This document shows positions 36,074-48,400 of a stretch of DNA of 64,000 nt, piece by piece (position 1 is the stretch's first letter; the number at the start of each line of letters is the position of its first letter). The stretch covers positions 22,472,224-22,536,223 of the forward strand of contig OZ007582.1 of assembly GCA_963931925.1 (NCBI GenBank), given 5' to 3'. The notes beneath the pieces were generated by a model, which worked only from the letters and a program-made list of their open reading frames with translations, searched no databases and was not told the DNA's origin. The stretch is from Onchidella celtica (Eukaryota > Mollusca > Gastropoda > Systellommatophora > Onchidiidae). Both the position numbers and the translations under genes were made by a program.

Positions 36074-36752
36074 ATTAGGGAACTGGTGCACGAGAACAGC
36101 AGGACAGGAGATGCGGTAGTGTATACAGATGGATCAGTCACTAGAGGAGAAAGATCTGGATGGGGTTACACGGTCAGCGTTGATGGCAGGACAGTGGCAG
36201 AAGATGGAGCTGCATATCAAGTCACAACATCTAGTATGAAAATGGAGGAGGTAGCCGCTGAATACGCACTTGCATGGTTACAGAGGAGCACCCACACATG
36301 TGCCGTCATTGTGACAGATTCCCAGAACTCAGGAAAATAGAGACAGGATACCTCAAACCTGAAGGGGTACAGTATCTGCACGACAGTAAACTGAAAAGGC
36401 TGACTTGGATTTTCTCCCCCGGACACGCTGGAGTATCTGGAAATGAGAGAGCGGATAAGCTTGCTGGTGAGGCCCCAATGCAAGGCTCTCTTAGTCTCGG
36501 GGAAAATGAAATTCTCGCAGCTTTGAGAGAAACAGCACCACAAGAAGACGGGGACACCATCGAACGTATAAAACTGTTTGGGCATCAGAGGCTGTGGAGT
36601 CAAGAGCCGGTTGTGTGGTACTGCAAGACGACTGTTCAATCAACATCTTACTGGAGTTGTTAGTGAGAAGACCTTGTCCGACATGATGGCGCGGAGAGCT
36701 GAGCACGTATGGGTGTGTCCCGAGTGCGAGGAGGCTGGTTCTACACCAAAGT
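36074..36752 (+). mobile_element. RNase H-containing non-LTR retrotransposon 3' fragment
   Basis: Inserted in Tigger-like copy C; the element resumes at AGGTTACGATAGG near 36757. It encodes only an RNase H domain and the C-terminus of a retroelement polyprotein, so it is strongly 5'-truncated. The 3' end shows a short ACCAAAGTA duplication. The group (I, Ingi or Nimb-type) is inferred from the terminal RNase H. Confidence 0.7.
36086..36752 (+). pseudogene. Retroelement RNase H domain with terminal zinc-knuckle-like end, broken
   Basis: Frame 2 (36086-36340) holds the RNase H start AVVYTDGSVTRGERSGWGY and the catalytic Glu in MEEVAAEYALAW, then VTDSQN. Frame 1 (from about 36320) continues ETGYLKPEGVQYLHD, the WIFSPGHAGVSGNERADKLA block with the conserved His and final Asp, and GHQRLW. 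A further shift leads to MARRAEHVWVCPECEEAG and a stop at about 36750-36752. At least two frameshifts are present. All RNase H catalytic residues can be seen across the frames. Confidence 0.75.
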
Positions 36753-38521
36753 AACCAAAGTAAGGTTACGATAGGGAGAAAGAGCAGATGGGTTACCCAC
36801 ATGGAGGTAACATGCATGGGCATAATTTTTTCTTTTTTTTTTAGAGCTATGCAATAGAGATTCAATCGTTTTCACGGGACACGGCGTAAAGACAGTCAGC
36901 GCGAGCAAGTCCACGAAGGTGTCAAATACCATACTCACTCAGTCATCGCAGACGGACGATGTTTATTGTCTTAGTTTAGGCTCAGCGCCACATGATGCCA
37001 GTGTGACCAGTGGGAGGGTGAAGAAGGGTGGGAGACACGTCTGTGGTGTCAGGTGTCCATTTACATAACTTTCTGATTATGACATTGAAATGCCAGATTG
37101 GGCTGACCAGACTGCTTAAGAATTAGCGTGAAAATTATCTAAGGGTTTTCTTCAGCTCTTTCGAAAATGTTTTACATAATACACCTTCCCAGATCTTACA
37201 AAGTCAGGATCACATTATATTATTCACGAGAGTAGCATTTTTATGCCCATTTTCAGCACTAAATGGGGCAGGAAGGGGGGTATATTATTGATGTGGTTCA
37301 TGTTGTTTTTTTTCCCACATGGTTATGGCATTTTTGTGTGTGCACTTATCTGTTGAGTTTCTAAATGTTGCAGTAATTTTATAAATCTCCCCATATCCTG
37401 TTGGTACTACATGTAGTTGGTAGGTCTGGATCCAACAATTCATGTACATGTATATTATTTTGTCTCTTTGGGTTTGGTATATCTTTATGTTGACTTTCAA
37501 TTTTCATTTAGATGGATCTAGGAATGTATCTTTGCCAGTATAGGTTATAACTGAAACAGAGCCTTCTTTAAAATGTTTCATATACCATCACTTTGAACGA
37601 ATATACATATTTTTTAAACAGTGACCCCTCGCACACTAATACAGGTAGCCCTCACACACACAATACCTCCTCCCCTCCCCCTAAAAAAATCATAGTTTAC
37701 CTATGCTTAGCATGATTTGATGGATTGCGCAGTGTTATTCATTATGTCCCCCGGACATCATGCTAAGCAATGACAGCTGTATTTGTACCAGTATGCATCA
37801 CTACTTTGATAAATTGGTAGGGTGCGTGTAATTATTCTTAATTGGAAAATTCACCTTGACACAGAAAAAATGAAACATAAATTTTTTTTTGCTAACGTGA
37901 TTTTTCTTTCTTAAATCATAGCCTGAAATTATGAAATGACTGTAATTCCAATCTTAAAATCCATTTATTTTGCTCAGAAGTCATGATCTCAGTAAGATTG
38001 TGATCACAAAGATACAAAAAGGTCATGACGTCATGCTATGTAATAGAAAAAACTTTTTGGGAAGGCAATATATACATGTAGAACTTAAAGGCGATGGGTT
38101 TTGAGACACAGTATGAAACATCACAACATAGGATAGATGTAAGGATGAGTTAACTTATTTGGTCTTCATTCCATTTGGAGAGCTCGAGGCAAATTTGATT
38201 TAAATTTATATAAAAAAAAAGAAAAGGATGCAGCTTTGTGTCATCTGATTGAAAGTAGCTAATACTAAATATGAAAATAACATTTACATGTGTCATGAAA
38301 TAATGTTACGTCATGTGAGGTTATTGATCATTGTTAGATCATTTGCCTTTCATCTGCTTATCCATTTCCAATAATAAGATTTCCACAACATGTTTAAACT
38401 GCAGCATTGGCCCAGACATAATTAGGATATTGGCAGAACTTTTGTCCAAAATGAATATGTCCTTAGGCCATGTACACAGTTTCACAATTTTTGGTCATGT
38501 TGTCACAGAGACTTAAATTAA

Positions 38522-39192
38522 ACCTTTCATGTTTCTGTTCTGGCTACTTGTGAAGCGCTCTAATGGCGGACTTCCTGGCTACGCCGCCGCCCTGATTTGT
38601 TTACGTTTTTCAGCCCTGTGGCCGCCACTGCTGCGTGCCTTCACTAAATTGGAAATTGTAGCCCCCATGTCGCATCTATGATATTGATAATGAATTTTGA
38701 CATACTTACTGAGAAGTGAATGAACTAAAAGATGAACCTATTTACATCGGAATGCCAGAATCTGCTTGTTGGTTTTGTGAATGTGAAATGCTGAACGGGG
38801 ATGTTGACACTACCTCTGAGACAGACGGACAATACACGTATTACACACTATCGCATCCCATCCAGTTTGTTATCCAGGCATATAACACTACCCACACAAA
38901 GGCACCACGCTAGTACATGCATGTACTATATACTACAAGCGTGTGCTGACCAATTATGATGTAGGCTTAGAGGGAGGAACAGGCCTGTTGGATGACCATG
39001 TGTAATACAATACATTAATTACTTGTAGGCCTAACCCACGCTTTACAGTTCAAATTGGTCAGTGGGCACCTGAAGATTACCTGGTGATATCATTTACTAT
39101 TTATAGCTATTCATGCACTGTTCTTCCTCTCAAAATTATACAAAACTGGGGGACAAGTCACGCGCCATTCGGCCGGGTTAAACACGAAAGGG
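38522..39192. mobile_element. Possible TTAA MITE
   Basis: TTAA occurs at 38518-38521 and 39193-39196. The ends ACCTTTCATGTTT and (inverted) CCCTTTCGTGTTT match at 11 of 13 positions. The interior is non-coding; an open frame at 38716-38913 resembles nothing. The short TIR makes a chance match possible. Confidence 0.45.
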
Positions 39193-39196
39193 TTAA

Positions 39197-40107
39197 TCCT
39201 TACATGCGTATCTTAAATTCTGTCTCCATTATAAATACTAGCTGAGTGACCCGGCCCTACCCGGGAGAAATATCTTTATTACTTATAATGATCTAGATCT
39301 AGGACACAAAGTAAAGTTTCTTCCACAGACAAAGAAATACAATGACAGAATCAGTATCGACTCGGATTCTGCGCCAACTCTGGAGCTTGTTTATCCTTTT
39401 TCGCTAAAGTTTACAGGCGATCCATGTTTTCGTTAATCCACAATTTGCTTCCTTCACCAAATGAACGATGAGGGAAACTGCGTCACGGTCCTGAAAATAT
39501 ATCATAATAGCGTGTCCCTGTTCTAAAAGCATGGAGTCGGAAGTGTTTGTTGCAAATTTTACATGTGAATTATGCAAAATGAACGAACAAATTACCCAGA
39601 GTTTGCAGCATTTTCATATTATCCCCCTACATTACAATAAGTCAAGGTATAGGTGATAAGAATACTTCCAGAGTTTTGGAAACCTCCCAAAAAGGGCCTT
39701 TGAGGGCAGAACTTTCACCCTGTCTCCATTATGAATATACCACAGCTGTGGCATGCTATAACAATCTAAGTGAAAGAACAAATGATTTTACTAATCCTAG
39801 GGTTGTTGTTAGTGTTAGGGGACTGTACGTCTTAATTACAAAGCGGAATAGAGAAAATACTAGTTAGTTTTCACTGGTCAACTGTATTTTACTGTAAAAA
39901 ATACAACGGTCCCCCCAAAAAAGAGATTTTGGGTCCAAATGTTGTAATAAACTGTTTTGATTGATCAATCAAGTACATACTGCTGGAATTGTCATTGTTG
40001 TTTATCTGTCTGCAGCCCCTATGTCTGTGTGCATGTGTGATTACTAGTACTTGCGAAAAGTATCCACTTTTCAGAGCAAACTTTTTAATATAACTCCATG
40101 TGCTTAA
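39197..40107. other. Intergenic DNA, nothing recognised
   Basis: Low-complexity AT-rich sequence between a possible MITE and a dispersed repeat, in the gap between the 3' ends of SLC49A4 and RPE. Confidence 0.4.
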
Positions 40108-40305
40108 AATTCAATTAGCATGTCGTCACCGTTCCCTAAAAGTGTAGTAATTAGTTTTTGGCTGCTATTCAGAAGGAAAAAACCCATTTAGTTTAGCACA
40201 ACTGGTCTAATTACGATAATTTTTGAAAGTTTGGTATGCGATTATTTTCAGCTTAGGAGTTTATAACCAAGATCATCCGATGCCATTTTGAATATAGTTG
40301 AATAT
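40108..40305 (+). repeat. Unclassified dispersed repeat, copy 2
   Basis: Homologous to the minus strand of 23885-24065. It runs directly into a truncated SINE at about 40308, so the SINE may have inserted in it. Confidence 0.65.
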
Positions 40306-40307
40306 AT

Positions 40308-40610
40308 AGGATCGAGTACCTAGTCTTGTTGGATAAGGACGAAAAAATTCGGAGGGCCCATGTGCATGTTAAAGATACCTTGGCAGTTGGAAATCAAAAA
40401 GAGCAGGCCGAACAGGCCGCTGCCCGGGCAAAATGAAATAAAATTTATCCCACTCCCTCCCCCTCATCTCCCCCCCCCCCTCCCCAAAAAAAACCCGCCA
40501 ACCAGCACTGCACTGTGGCGACGACGTGCCTGCTCCAGTTGTAACTGGGTGCAATGACACAAAGCCAAATTTCCCAAATGGGATTAAAGTAGTATACAAA
40601 TACAAATACA
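40308..40610 (+). mobile_element. 5'-truncated SINE copy
   Basis: Starts at the GGATCGAGTACCTAGTC position of the SINE body and ends with the (TACAAA)n-type tail at 40594-40610. It shares the CTTGGCAGTTGGAAATC, GCAGGCCGAACAGGCCGC and CACTGTGGCGACGACGTGCC blocks with the full-length copy. The tRNA head is missing. Confidence 0.8.
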
Positions 40611-40844
40611 AAATATATAAAAATATACATATATAAAAATTGATTTTTCAAGTTTTTGAATTACTACAGTGTCAGGAAATGGTGGCGATAATTGTGCTCC
40701 TCGAAATTTATTCATTTTTGAAAATTTACATTTACTTTTCATAAAAGTAAAAGTCAACAAACTGCACAGCAGCTTCAGTTATAGTTTTAATGCTGATCTG
40801 AATGCCCCGACAACACCATGGGACATGATGTGAGTCAATGAAGC

Positions 40845-41260
40845 AGAACATTTCAGTTTTACTTTTACTCTGTTCCATTTTAGTTTTCTTTAATCTTTAT
40901 TCCTTTCTCTGCATAAAAGTTAGTTTTTTTATGGGATTAAGTGAATTTATAAAGTATTTCGTAGGGGTAGAGACATTTTAGTTTTACTTTTACTGTACCA
41001 TTTTAGTTTTCTTTAATATTTATTCATTTCTCTGCACAAAATTTAGTTTTTTGTAGGATTAAGTTAATTTACATATAAAGTATTTCATAAGAGGAAAGAC
41101 ATTTTAGTTTTACTTTTACTCTGTACAATTTTAGTTTTACTTTTACTGTTCCATTTTAGTTTTCTTTAATCTTTATTCATTTCTTTCACAAAAGTTAGAT
41201 TTTTCATAGGAATAGGTGAATTTGGATATGAAGTATTTCATAAGAGGAAAGAAACGAATG
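40845..41260. repeat. Tandem repeat, about 120-bp period, three diverged units
   Basis: Units contain CATTTTAGTTTTACTTTTAC, TTTTCTTTAATCTTTATTC, TTTCTCTGCA and AGTATTTC in the same order, at about 40852, 40975 and 41098. Spacing varies slightly by small indels. Confidence 0.7.
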
Positions 41261-41553
41261 CTCCTTTACTTTTCATAGCAGTCAAAAATTAATGTGGGTA
41301 ATGTGAATTGCATGTATAAATGCAGGCCTGAATAGATTTACGTGGTCAAGAGCCAACAGCCTTAGACCCCTGAGAAACAAATATCTTCATCTGAAATCTG
41401 TGCAGTCTTCATCATTCACTGTACAGAAGTGTTGGAGAGGCATTTCAACAATTTTCTCACTTCACAGGAGTGCATTTATAAGTTTTGATCACTTTTGTTA
41501 TTCTTGGATGTGGCAAAAAAGTTTCTACTTGTATGTACTTCAAAACTATTAAT

Positions 41554-41771
41554 AGGGATGCCAAATGATTTTTGCAAAAAAAACCTGAAAAATGAACGTG
41601 TCATCGTGTTTGCACCAAAACAAACATTTTTTTAAACAGTTTTTAAATAAACGGGTCTTAGTTCTGATTTTTCCGTTTTTTCTGTGCCTACTGCGAGAGA
41701 CTCTCGTAACTGATAACGGGAAAAAACGGAAAAATCAGGACTGACGGAAAAACTGGACTTTTGGCATCCCT
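41554..41771. mobile_element. hAT-like MITE with internal cruciform
   Basis: Ends AGGGATGCCAAA and its complement TTTGGCATCCCT, with 8-bp flanks CTATTAAT and GTATTAAA that agree at six positions, as for a worn hAT target duplication. Inside, 41664-41682 and 41720-41738 are perfect 19-bp inverted repeats (CTGATTTTTCCGTTTTTTC), with a smaller palindrome (GAGAGACTCTC) between them. It is non-coding. Confidence 0.6.
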
Positions 41772-44700
41772 GTATTAAAGATAACAATACATCATTTTGT
41801 TAGAATATAGGTCTCCCTATGAGCATTTATAAGGTTGACATAATTCAAAACCACCAGAATTATCGATACACCAGTACTTGAAATGGATAACAAATTCTAA
41901 AGTGCATTTTATTTTAATTTTTTATTATTTGTATTTCAGTCAGGTATGGCTAATTCATAAACAGACAAGTTAACCAATTTGAAGAGTCAAAATGGGACAA
42001 CACACACTTGGTTCAAAAAAAAAAAAAAAAAAAGAACAACAAATGCTGCAGTCCTTTTAGCATTGAATGAGTAAAGCAGCATAACAGAACAGAGTGAACA
42101 TAGAACAGCACTTGGCTGACAGGACACACCTATAACAGCACATGAGATAAAAATGCAGGAAATGACAGTTTGTTTTGTATGTGAGTCATATGCTCTATAG
42201 ATGTGTTCCGGTTTCACTTAAGATATGACAAGTACAGAGTTGGGGAAGAAAATCCAGAAGGAATTTGAACAGATTTGTGTGAAACCTTTTTGATTCATGC
42301 TATAAAGTACACCATACTATTTCTGAATAAATATCTACCACCTACGTACAGTGACTTAAGACATGTATGGCAAATCTAATAGCATCTGTTATAACTTTTA
42401 CTTTTGATTTCTAGCAGCCTTCTGACTGTTAAATTGGTAAAAAAGTTCATATGGCTTTAATTTAAAAAACAAAAAATGGATTATCAAAAACTGGGTCTGG
42501 GTTAACAATGGGAAAAATTTTGTAGGAACAAAAAATACCCAGCAGCAACAGGCCTATGTCCAGATATGTCTTCCAATGTGAAGTCTTCACTGAATGTAAT
42601 GCAGTATAAATGTGTGCAGAAATTTTGAAGTCACAAAATTAACTAAAGATAATGTAATTTTATAAAATCCACTTGCATGAAGATAACAAGAAAACATTGA
42701 GAGACAAGAGCACTTCTATTGACAGGCACTTCCGTACTTCAGTACTTTACTATTAATGTGCAATATGTATTTATTTTAAATATCTGCTGTAAATTCAATA
42801 CAAATCAACACATTTGACTGCAGCTTTCATACCAAAGATGAAACAGTTGGCTTAAATTCCCCAGGTGCACCATGGTAGAGATTTCTCAGCTCACAAAAAT
42901 TAACAGTAACATCATAATAACCTTGTACAAACATGAATGTGTCACAGCCAGGGTACGGCTGCATAAAAGAAAACAACAAATAAAAACTGACATTGCACTC
43001 ATCATGCAACATGATGTTAAACACTTTGCTGGAAGGACAGAAAGATAAGTCTTTTGGAAAAACAAACAGCAACATTACTGCTCTAAAGAACAACATAATA
43101 TAGTTCTGTAATATTGAGCTAACAGATAAATCAGTAAATGTACATCAAATTAATGGACCTGCTCACATTCCTGGCTAAAGAAAATATTTCAAAAACAACA
43201 AAATGCTTTTTTAAATAATTCTTCAAATGATCAAACTCATGCCTGTGCAAACTTTTATGTATCATTAACTGCAGAACCCCATGGTGAAAGAAAACAAACC
43301 TCTCTGGTAGTTCACTGGCATATTGCACCGACAAACAAACAAAATGATCTGAATTTTAAAAAATTAAAAAAGCCACTTTGAAATTCCAGGGCAAAAGATT
43401 TTTGTTTAAGCTATTCTGCTGTTGGCAAGGGATTAAAGATATTTAACCCTCTGAATCCTGACCTCCTGGGTAACAAATTTGAGGGCACCACATCACAAGT
43501 GACCAGATTTATAGATCTGTGTAGTATGTCACTGGTCTACCAGTGAAGAGGGTCTAACAAGTTGATAATAAAGCAGTACTTAATTAATACTGTGAAATCA
43601 GAAAGATTTAAGTTTTCCCAAAATTGTAAAACTTTCAAAAATACATAACCGGTGAGTTGATTCTAATGAGACAGGCTTTGATAGGTAAACAACAACAACA
43701 ACAAAAAAGTACAAGGATTATGACAAACAAATATTTGCATAATAACAGACAAACTAAAAAACTGAAGTCTGAGTTTTCATCCCAAAAAATGTCCTCAGTC
43801 TGAGATACTGTATATCCTGATGAGTTACGAAAGATTATTTTTTGTGTCTGTGTCTTTGACGATCATTCTGAAATGGCAACATACTTGTGCTCACATCAAA
43901 TCTAGCCAGTCTTACTGGCCCTTTCCTAGCTTTCTCAGTACCACAACAAATACTTGTATTATGTACATAGTGGATCTTCTTGGAAAATTGGACAGGAAAG
44001 TTGTTGCCCTCACAACTCGCCTCAACAAGACATTTTAGGCAGCTGTGTACCATATTTTACTCAGGTTCCATACCATATTACTTCATGTAATAAGCCTGTT
44101 ATTGAGTTACGGTATGATGCGCTAGATGTGTGTACCACGTATGTGCTCTTGAACGCTCTGTTAAGGTGAATTACCCTCATGGAATAATAAAGTGATTCTT
44201 ATCTTATCTTAAACTGTGGCCTTTGATTATTCACATGATCTTATGTTACAAAATCATTCCCTTTGAGTAACAATTTCAGTTCAAGACTGCAGATCAAAGG
44301 TCAAAATATTGCCAAAAAATATTAAAGTGTATTTCCTGAGCATTTCACTGCCCCCACCGTCAACTATTCTGAGGAGAAAACTGCAAATTCTGACCAAAAT
44401 GAGAGAAAAGTAATAGTAATCCACTGATCTCATTTCAGCACTAAAAGAGTCTTCAATTTCAGTTACTCAAATGGGCATGTCATTAGGACTGTTCAACAAA
44501 ACAAAAATGTCTGTTTGAACTTTGTATAAGTTCCACAGGTGACAGTGCCTTTATTTCATAGCTAGGAACTGGCGAAAACAAGTAGTATTCACTGGTCTTT
44601 CATCACAGCTTTATTCTGAACTTTCATTATTGACCTGGCCTGTTTTGTGATAAAACAGTGGGATGGCAAGACACATTCTGAATCTGACTATTGGGAAGAA

Positions 44701-45032
44701 AATCTGAATATCAAATGGAATAAATAAATAAAATGCCTATCTATAAGCAAAATTAAAAAATTATGCCTGTGAGTGTGTGTGTGAGGAGTAGAATTTTGGT
44801 ACTTTCTGTTATGTAGAATGCTGTAGAAATTTTGCCGAAAAATTGGTTCTGAATTAAAATATTGGTTTAACATGACATAAAAGTATGGAAAATTCAGGTG
44901 AAAGAAGCAGACTTTCTGTGCTTGGAACTGCAACCTGCCGATTGTTGGCTTATAGTGTGAGGTACAATTTTTTTTTTCCTTCATTGATCTGGGGAGATAA
45001 TTCTTCAATTTTGACCGAAAATGACACAATTT
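41772..45032. other. Intergenic or RPE downstream region
   Basis: A long AT-rich segment downstream of the RPE stop on the minus strand. It probably includes the RPE 3' UTR, but the poly(A) site is not evident. A homopolymer A run is at 42016-42033. About 43960-44212 ends in TTATCTTATCTTA, like the 3' tail of the retroelement at 55905, and could be a short retroelement remnant. No coding region is credible. Confidence 0.35.
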
Positions 45033-45310
45033 AATGAAGGAGTTGATGACATACTTTCACAAGAAGAGGTGCTTTCACGAGGAAGGAGTTGATGACATAA
45101 TTTAACTATGAAAGAGTTGATGACATAGTTTAACTATGACGGAGTTGATGTCATAATGAAGAAGTTGAGGACAACTTAACTATGAAGAGTAGATGACATA
45201 ATTTAACAATGAAAAAGCAGATGACATAATTTAACTATGAAAAAAGCTAATGACATAATTTAACTGTGAAGGAGTTGATGACATAATTTAACTATGAAGC
45301 TGTTGATTAT
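45033..45310. repeat. Minisatellite, about 28-30-bp units
   Basis: About eight imperfect units of the form GAAGGAGTTGATGACATAAT followed by TTAACTAT. It begins about 160 bp past the RPE stop codon, so it probably lies in the RPE 3' UTR. Confidence 0.8.
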
Positions 45311-45467
45311 ATGAAAATTGAAAAAAAAAGAACAACAACCAATAATTCTGAATAAATGCACTGCCAAAAGCTTTCCTCTTTAACAAATACAGGGATCTAC
45401 AATAATAAATATATAGTTATGTAATATATTTTAAAAAAAATTAATGCAAAAGAAGCAGTTCTTGTTG

Positions 45468-48400
45468 TTATCTTTCCAGATGGATCTTTTGCAGGGCTGA
45501 ATCCACAATGGATCTCATCTGCTGGATGCATTCTGATGGTTTTTCATGACTGACCAAAGCACTGCCAGATACAATCAGGTTTGCTCCAGCCTTTACAAAG
45601 AGAGGAAACACATGTGTGTAAAATGTTCACACAGTGTAAAAAAAGTGATTAAAAAAATGGTGGGGGTACATGCAGCCATCTGGCCAAATTTGGATTCACA
45701 ATAGAATTTTTGTTCCCAATTTTTGAACAGTTCATTAGTTTTATCCAATATATCCCCAATACTAGTTCAGTCCGAGGGTCATGAAATAATATTTAATCTT
45801 AAATGGAAACTGCCTGTGCCCCTTGAAGTAGAAAGGAGACCTTAGCCAACAGATAGGCTACCCTGAGTTTCACCGTGTTCTATTTAATTCCATTCAAAGC
45901 ATGAAAGAAAGAAAGAAAGAAATAGAAAGAAAGAAAGACAGAGAGAGAAAAAAAGAAAGACAGACAGAAACAGAAAGAAAGAAATAAAGAAACAGAGAAG
46001 AAAGAAACAGAAAGAAAGACAGAAATAGAAAGAAAGATAGAAAGAGAAAAAAAGAAAGACAGACAGAAACAGAAAAAAAGAAAGAAAGAAACAGAGAAGA
46101 AAGCAACAGAAAGAAAGAACATCTTTACAAACTTCAAACTGACTACCAATACTCACATCAGCACACTGCTGAATTGTCTTGGGTCCAACACCACCATCTA
46201 CTCCAATGTCTAAATTCTTGAATTTGGTCCTGAGATATTCAATCTAAGGGGAAAAAAAGTTAATCTTATACAATTTCCAGAATTTTCTTAACTCTCTTAC
46301 AACAATCCTGCTATAATGTATAACTGCTGCCACAATATTTCCAAGCACCAATCTGCTGAGTCCCATATGTTAGTCATTTTGAATAAATACGCATTCCATC
46401 AAGTATGAATCTTGTCTACATTTCACATTCACATGTCAGTCCTTCATACTGATCTGCACTTGAAGAAAAAAAATCCACAATATTTGAATACACATGGTAG
46501 GATGAAAGTTACTTTATCAAGATATGCAGTTAATTGCCATACTTTTTTATCATCTGGAAATAAGTAAATACAAATCAATCCACATCCTGTGTGCTATGCC
46601 TTAAGCCAGTTGTCCGGTCAGTGACCTTACTCATGGGGAATTTTATCTGGGTCACACTGAGCCTTGCCAATGTGCGATGACCACACTACCGCTTTCCACG
46701 TGGTTTGGTTCGTATTTGATCAATATGAAGACATTCACTGTTTTGCCACATCACGCTCGATAATGAATTAACCAGCAAAACCTTAGTCTGTCAGTCTCTA
46801 ACCAATGATCTGACTTATGATACCAAACTGACAGCTGTAATTTTCATGAGAACAAAGCATGATAACTAGCCAACCCCCCCAAGCCCTAAACAAATGGTTT
46901 CATCCTGATTGACACATACTAATGAACCAATGTGGGTATTTGGGGCAAAGGTCATTTCAGAGCTTGTTTCTGATTGGTTCTTAGATACAGACAACTCTAC
47001 ATGATATTCAGCTTGGGAGAAAATGAAAATACAGTCGACTCCACTTTAAATGAAGTCGCTTAAAATGATCTTCTTTTAGTATGATGTTTTTCTTTTATCC
47101 CTTCCCCAATGCCTCATTTCCGTGGGAAAAAAACGCATAGTATGACATCTTTCTATCCGTTTTTACTCTTTGTGTGATCTCATTTTGAAGTCCCAAAGAG
47201 GAAAAAAAATGCTTAGTATGATTTTCCTAAACCGTGTCATGGTCAAAATACACGCCATCTTTCGTAATCGTCGTTTCGCTACAGCTCATACCTGCCATTG
47301 CTCTTTGTCTGCCTCGCCTTGTTTACACCTGTTATGTCACCTACCCAACGTGCGCCCGAGGCACCATGCGTACGACTGGATGTGGTCGCTTTGTCCATGA
47401 GTATAGGATTTTAATTTTATTCTGCTGGCATCACTGATCCCTCGCACTCATGCGAGCTCAAATATGTTGCCATGTATTATTCATCAGGTGGATCGATAAT
47501 GCAGTATAATAGTAAACGGTGCATCTGATATCGTAAAATTCACAGGGCCACTGATTTTACTCAGGTCGGGCATTGAGAGCGGAGGTTATGATAGAGAGAA
47601 AAAGCAAAGGGTTACACACGTGGATGTACTGTAATGGTTCGTTCTCACCAAACGGTCATGTGAACACGGCCGAGCGCCCGTTTTGAAATGACTAAACATG
47701 AATATTTACCCAAAAAAATTCTTTATAAAGCGATAAAACGCCTATACCTAATTTTGGGTCGCTGAATTCAAATTTGTGCTAAAAAATAACACTTGATGAA
47801 AAAATTGTATTTTTGTATTCACTGTTACGTCAACCACAAGTAAAGACAGCCCCAGGATCCACCGAGAGGGGGGAGTTGAGGATGGATCCACAAGGATTGA
47901 CCCTATGGATAACGACCCAAGCATGAAATGGACAATGACCCATGATCAACGAGAAAACAGCTCCATTTGCGGGCAGTGCGGCAGGAGTTTTGGCACTTGG
48001 CGGGGAATGAGAGTGCATCAAGGGAGAGCCTGTTTGAGGGGGAGAAGACAGTGCGGATCGACAGATCGTAAGACGCGAAGCAAATCATCCCAGGATGAAA
48101 ACCACAGCGGAGAGATTAGTGCTTCGGTCAACTCTTCTTCTGCCTAGGTCCAGGTTGGTGCAGATCCGACAACCCAGGAACCAGGGTCAAGAAAGCCGAG
48201 AATTCTGTGGCCTGCTGCCAACAAGAAGGACAAATACAAAATACTGGAAAAGAAAGTCAAAGAGAAACTGAGAGAATCCAAGAAGAAGGCTAGCATAGGA
48301 GATGCCAAAGAGATGTTGGGTCTGTTCGCAAACATCATCTACGAGACAGCAATGGAAGAGTTTGACAGCTGCGAGAGTAAGAAGAAAACACCGGCGAAGA

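Larger units (their letters stand above)
35116..37779 (-). mobile_element. pogo/Tigger-like element, copy C (with two insertions)
   Basis: TA-flanked (35114-35115 and 37780-37781), opposite in orientation to copy A. Flanks 35116-35258, 35682-36073 and about 36757-37779 align with copies A and B. The central part present in A and B is deleted, and a SINE (35259-35675) and an RNase H retroelement fragment (about 36074-36752) have been inserted. Confidence 0.75.

Noticed and set aside
38716-38913. Open frame of 65 codons with a Cys-rich start
   Set aside because: Looks finger-like (CWFCECE) but has no completing residues, no splice context, and lies inside a possible MITE.
43447-43553. Possible TTAA MITE beginning CCCTCTGAATCC
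   Set aside because: The right end has CCCTCT inverted but is followed by TCTAA rather than TTAA, and the terminal match is only about six bases.
43960-44212. Possible retroelement 3' end with TTATCTTATCTTA tail
   Set aside because: Only the short tail resembles the element at 55905; no coding part is present, so it was kept as a remark in the region entry only.
45880-46156. Ser/Phe/Leu-rich open frames on the minus strand, up to 90 codons
   Set aside because: They are translations of the interrupted GAAA microsatellite in RPE intron 4, open in all three frames because of the repeat.
47170-47437. Overlapping open frames, also seen at 28819-29089 (minus) and 35678-35998
   Set aside because: They are the same segment of the three Tigger-like copies. 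Similarity reflects shared ancestry of the elements; two frames are equally open and nothing resembles a known protein.
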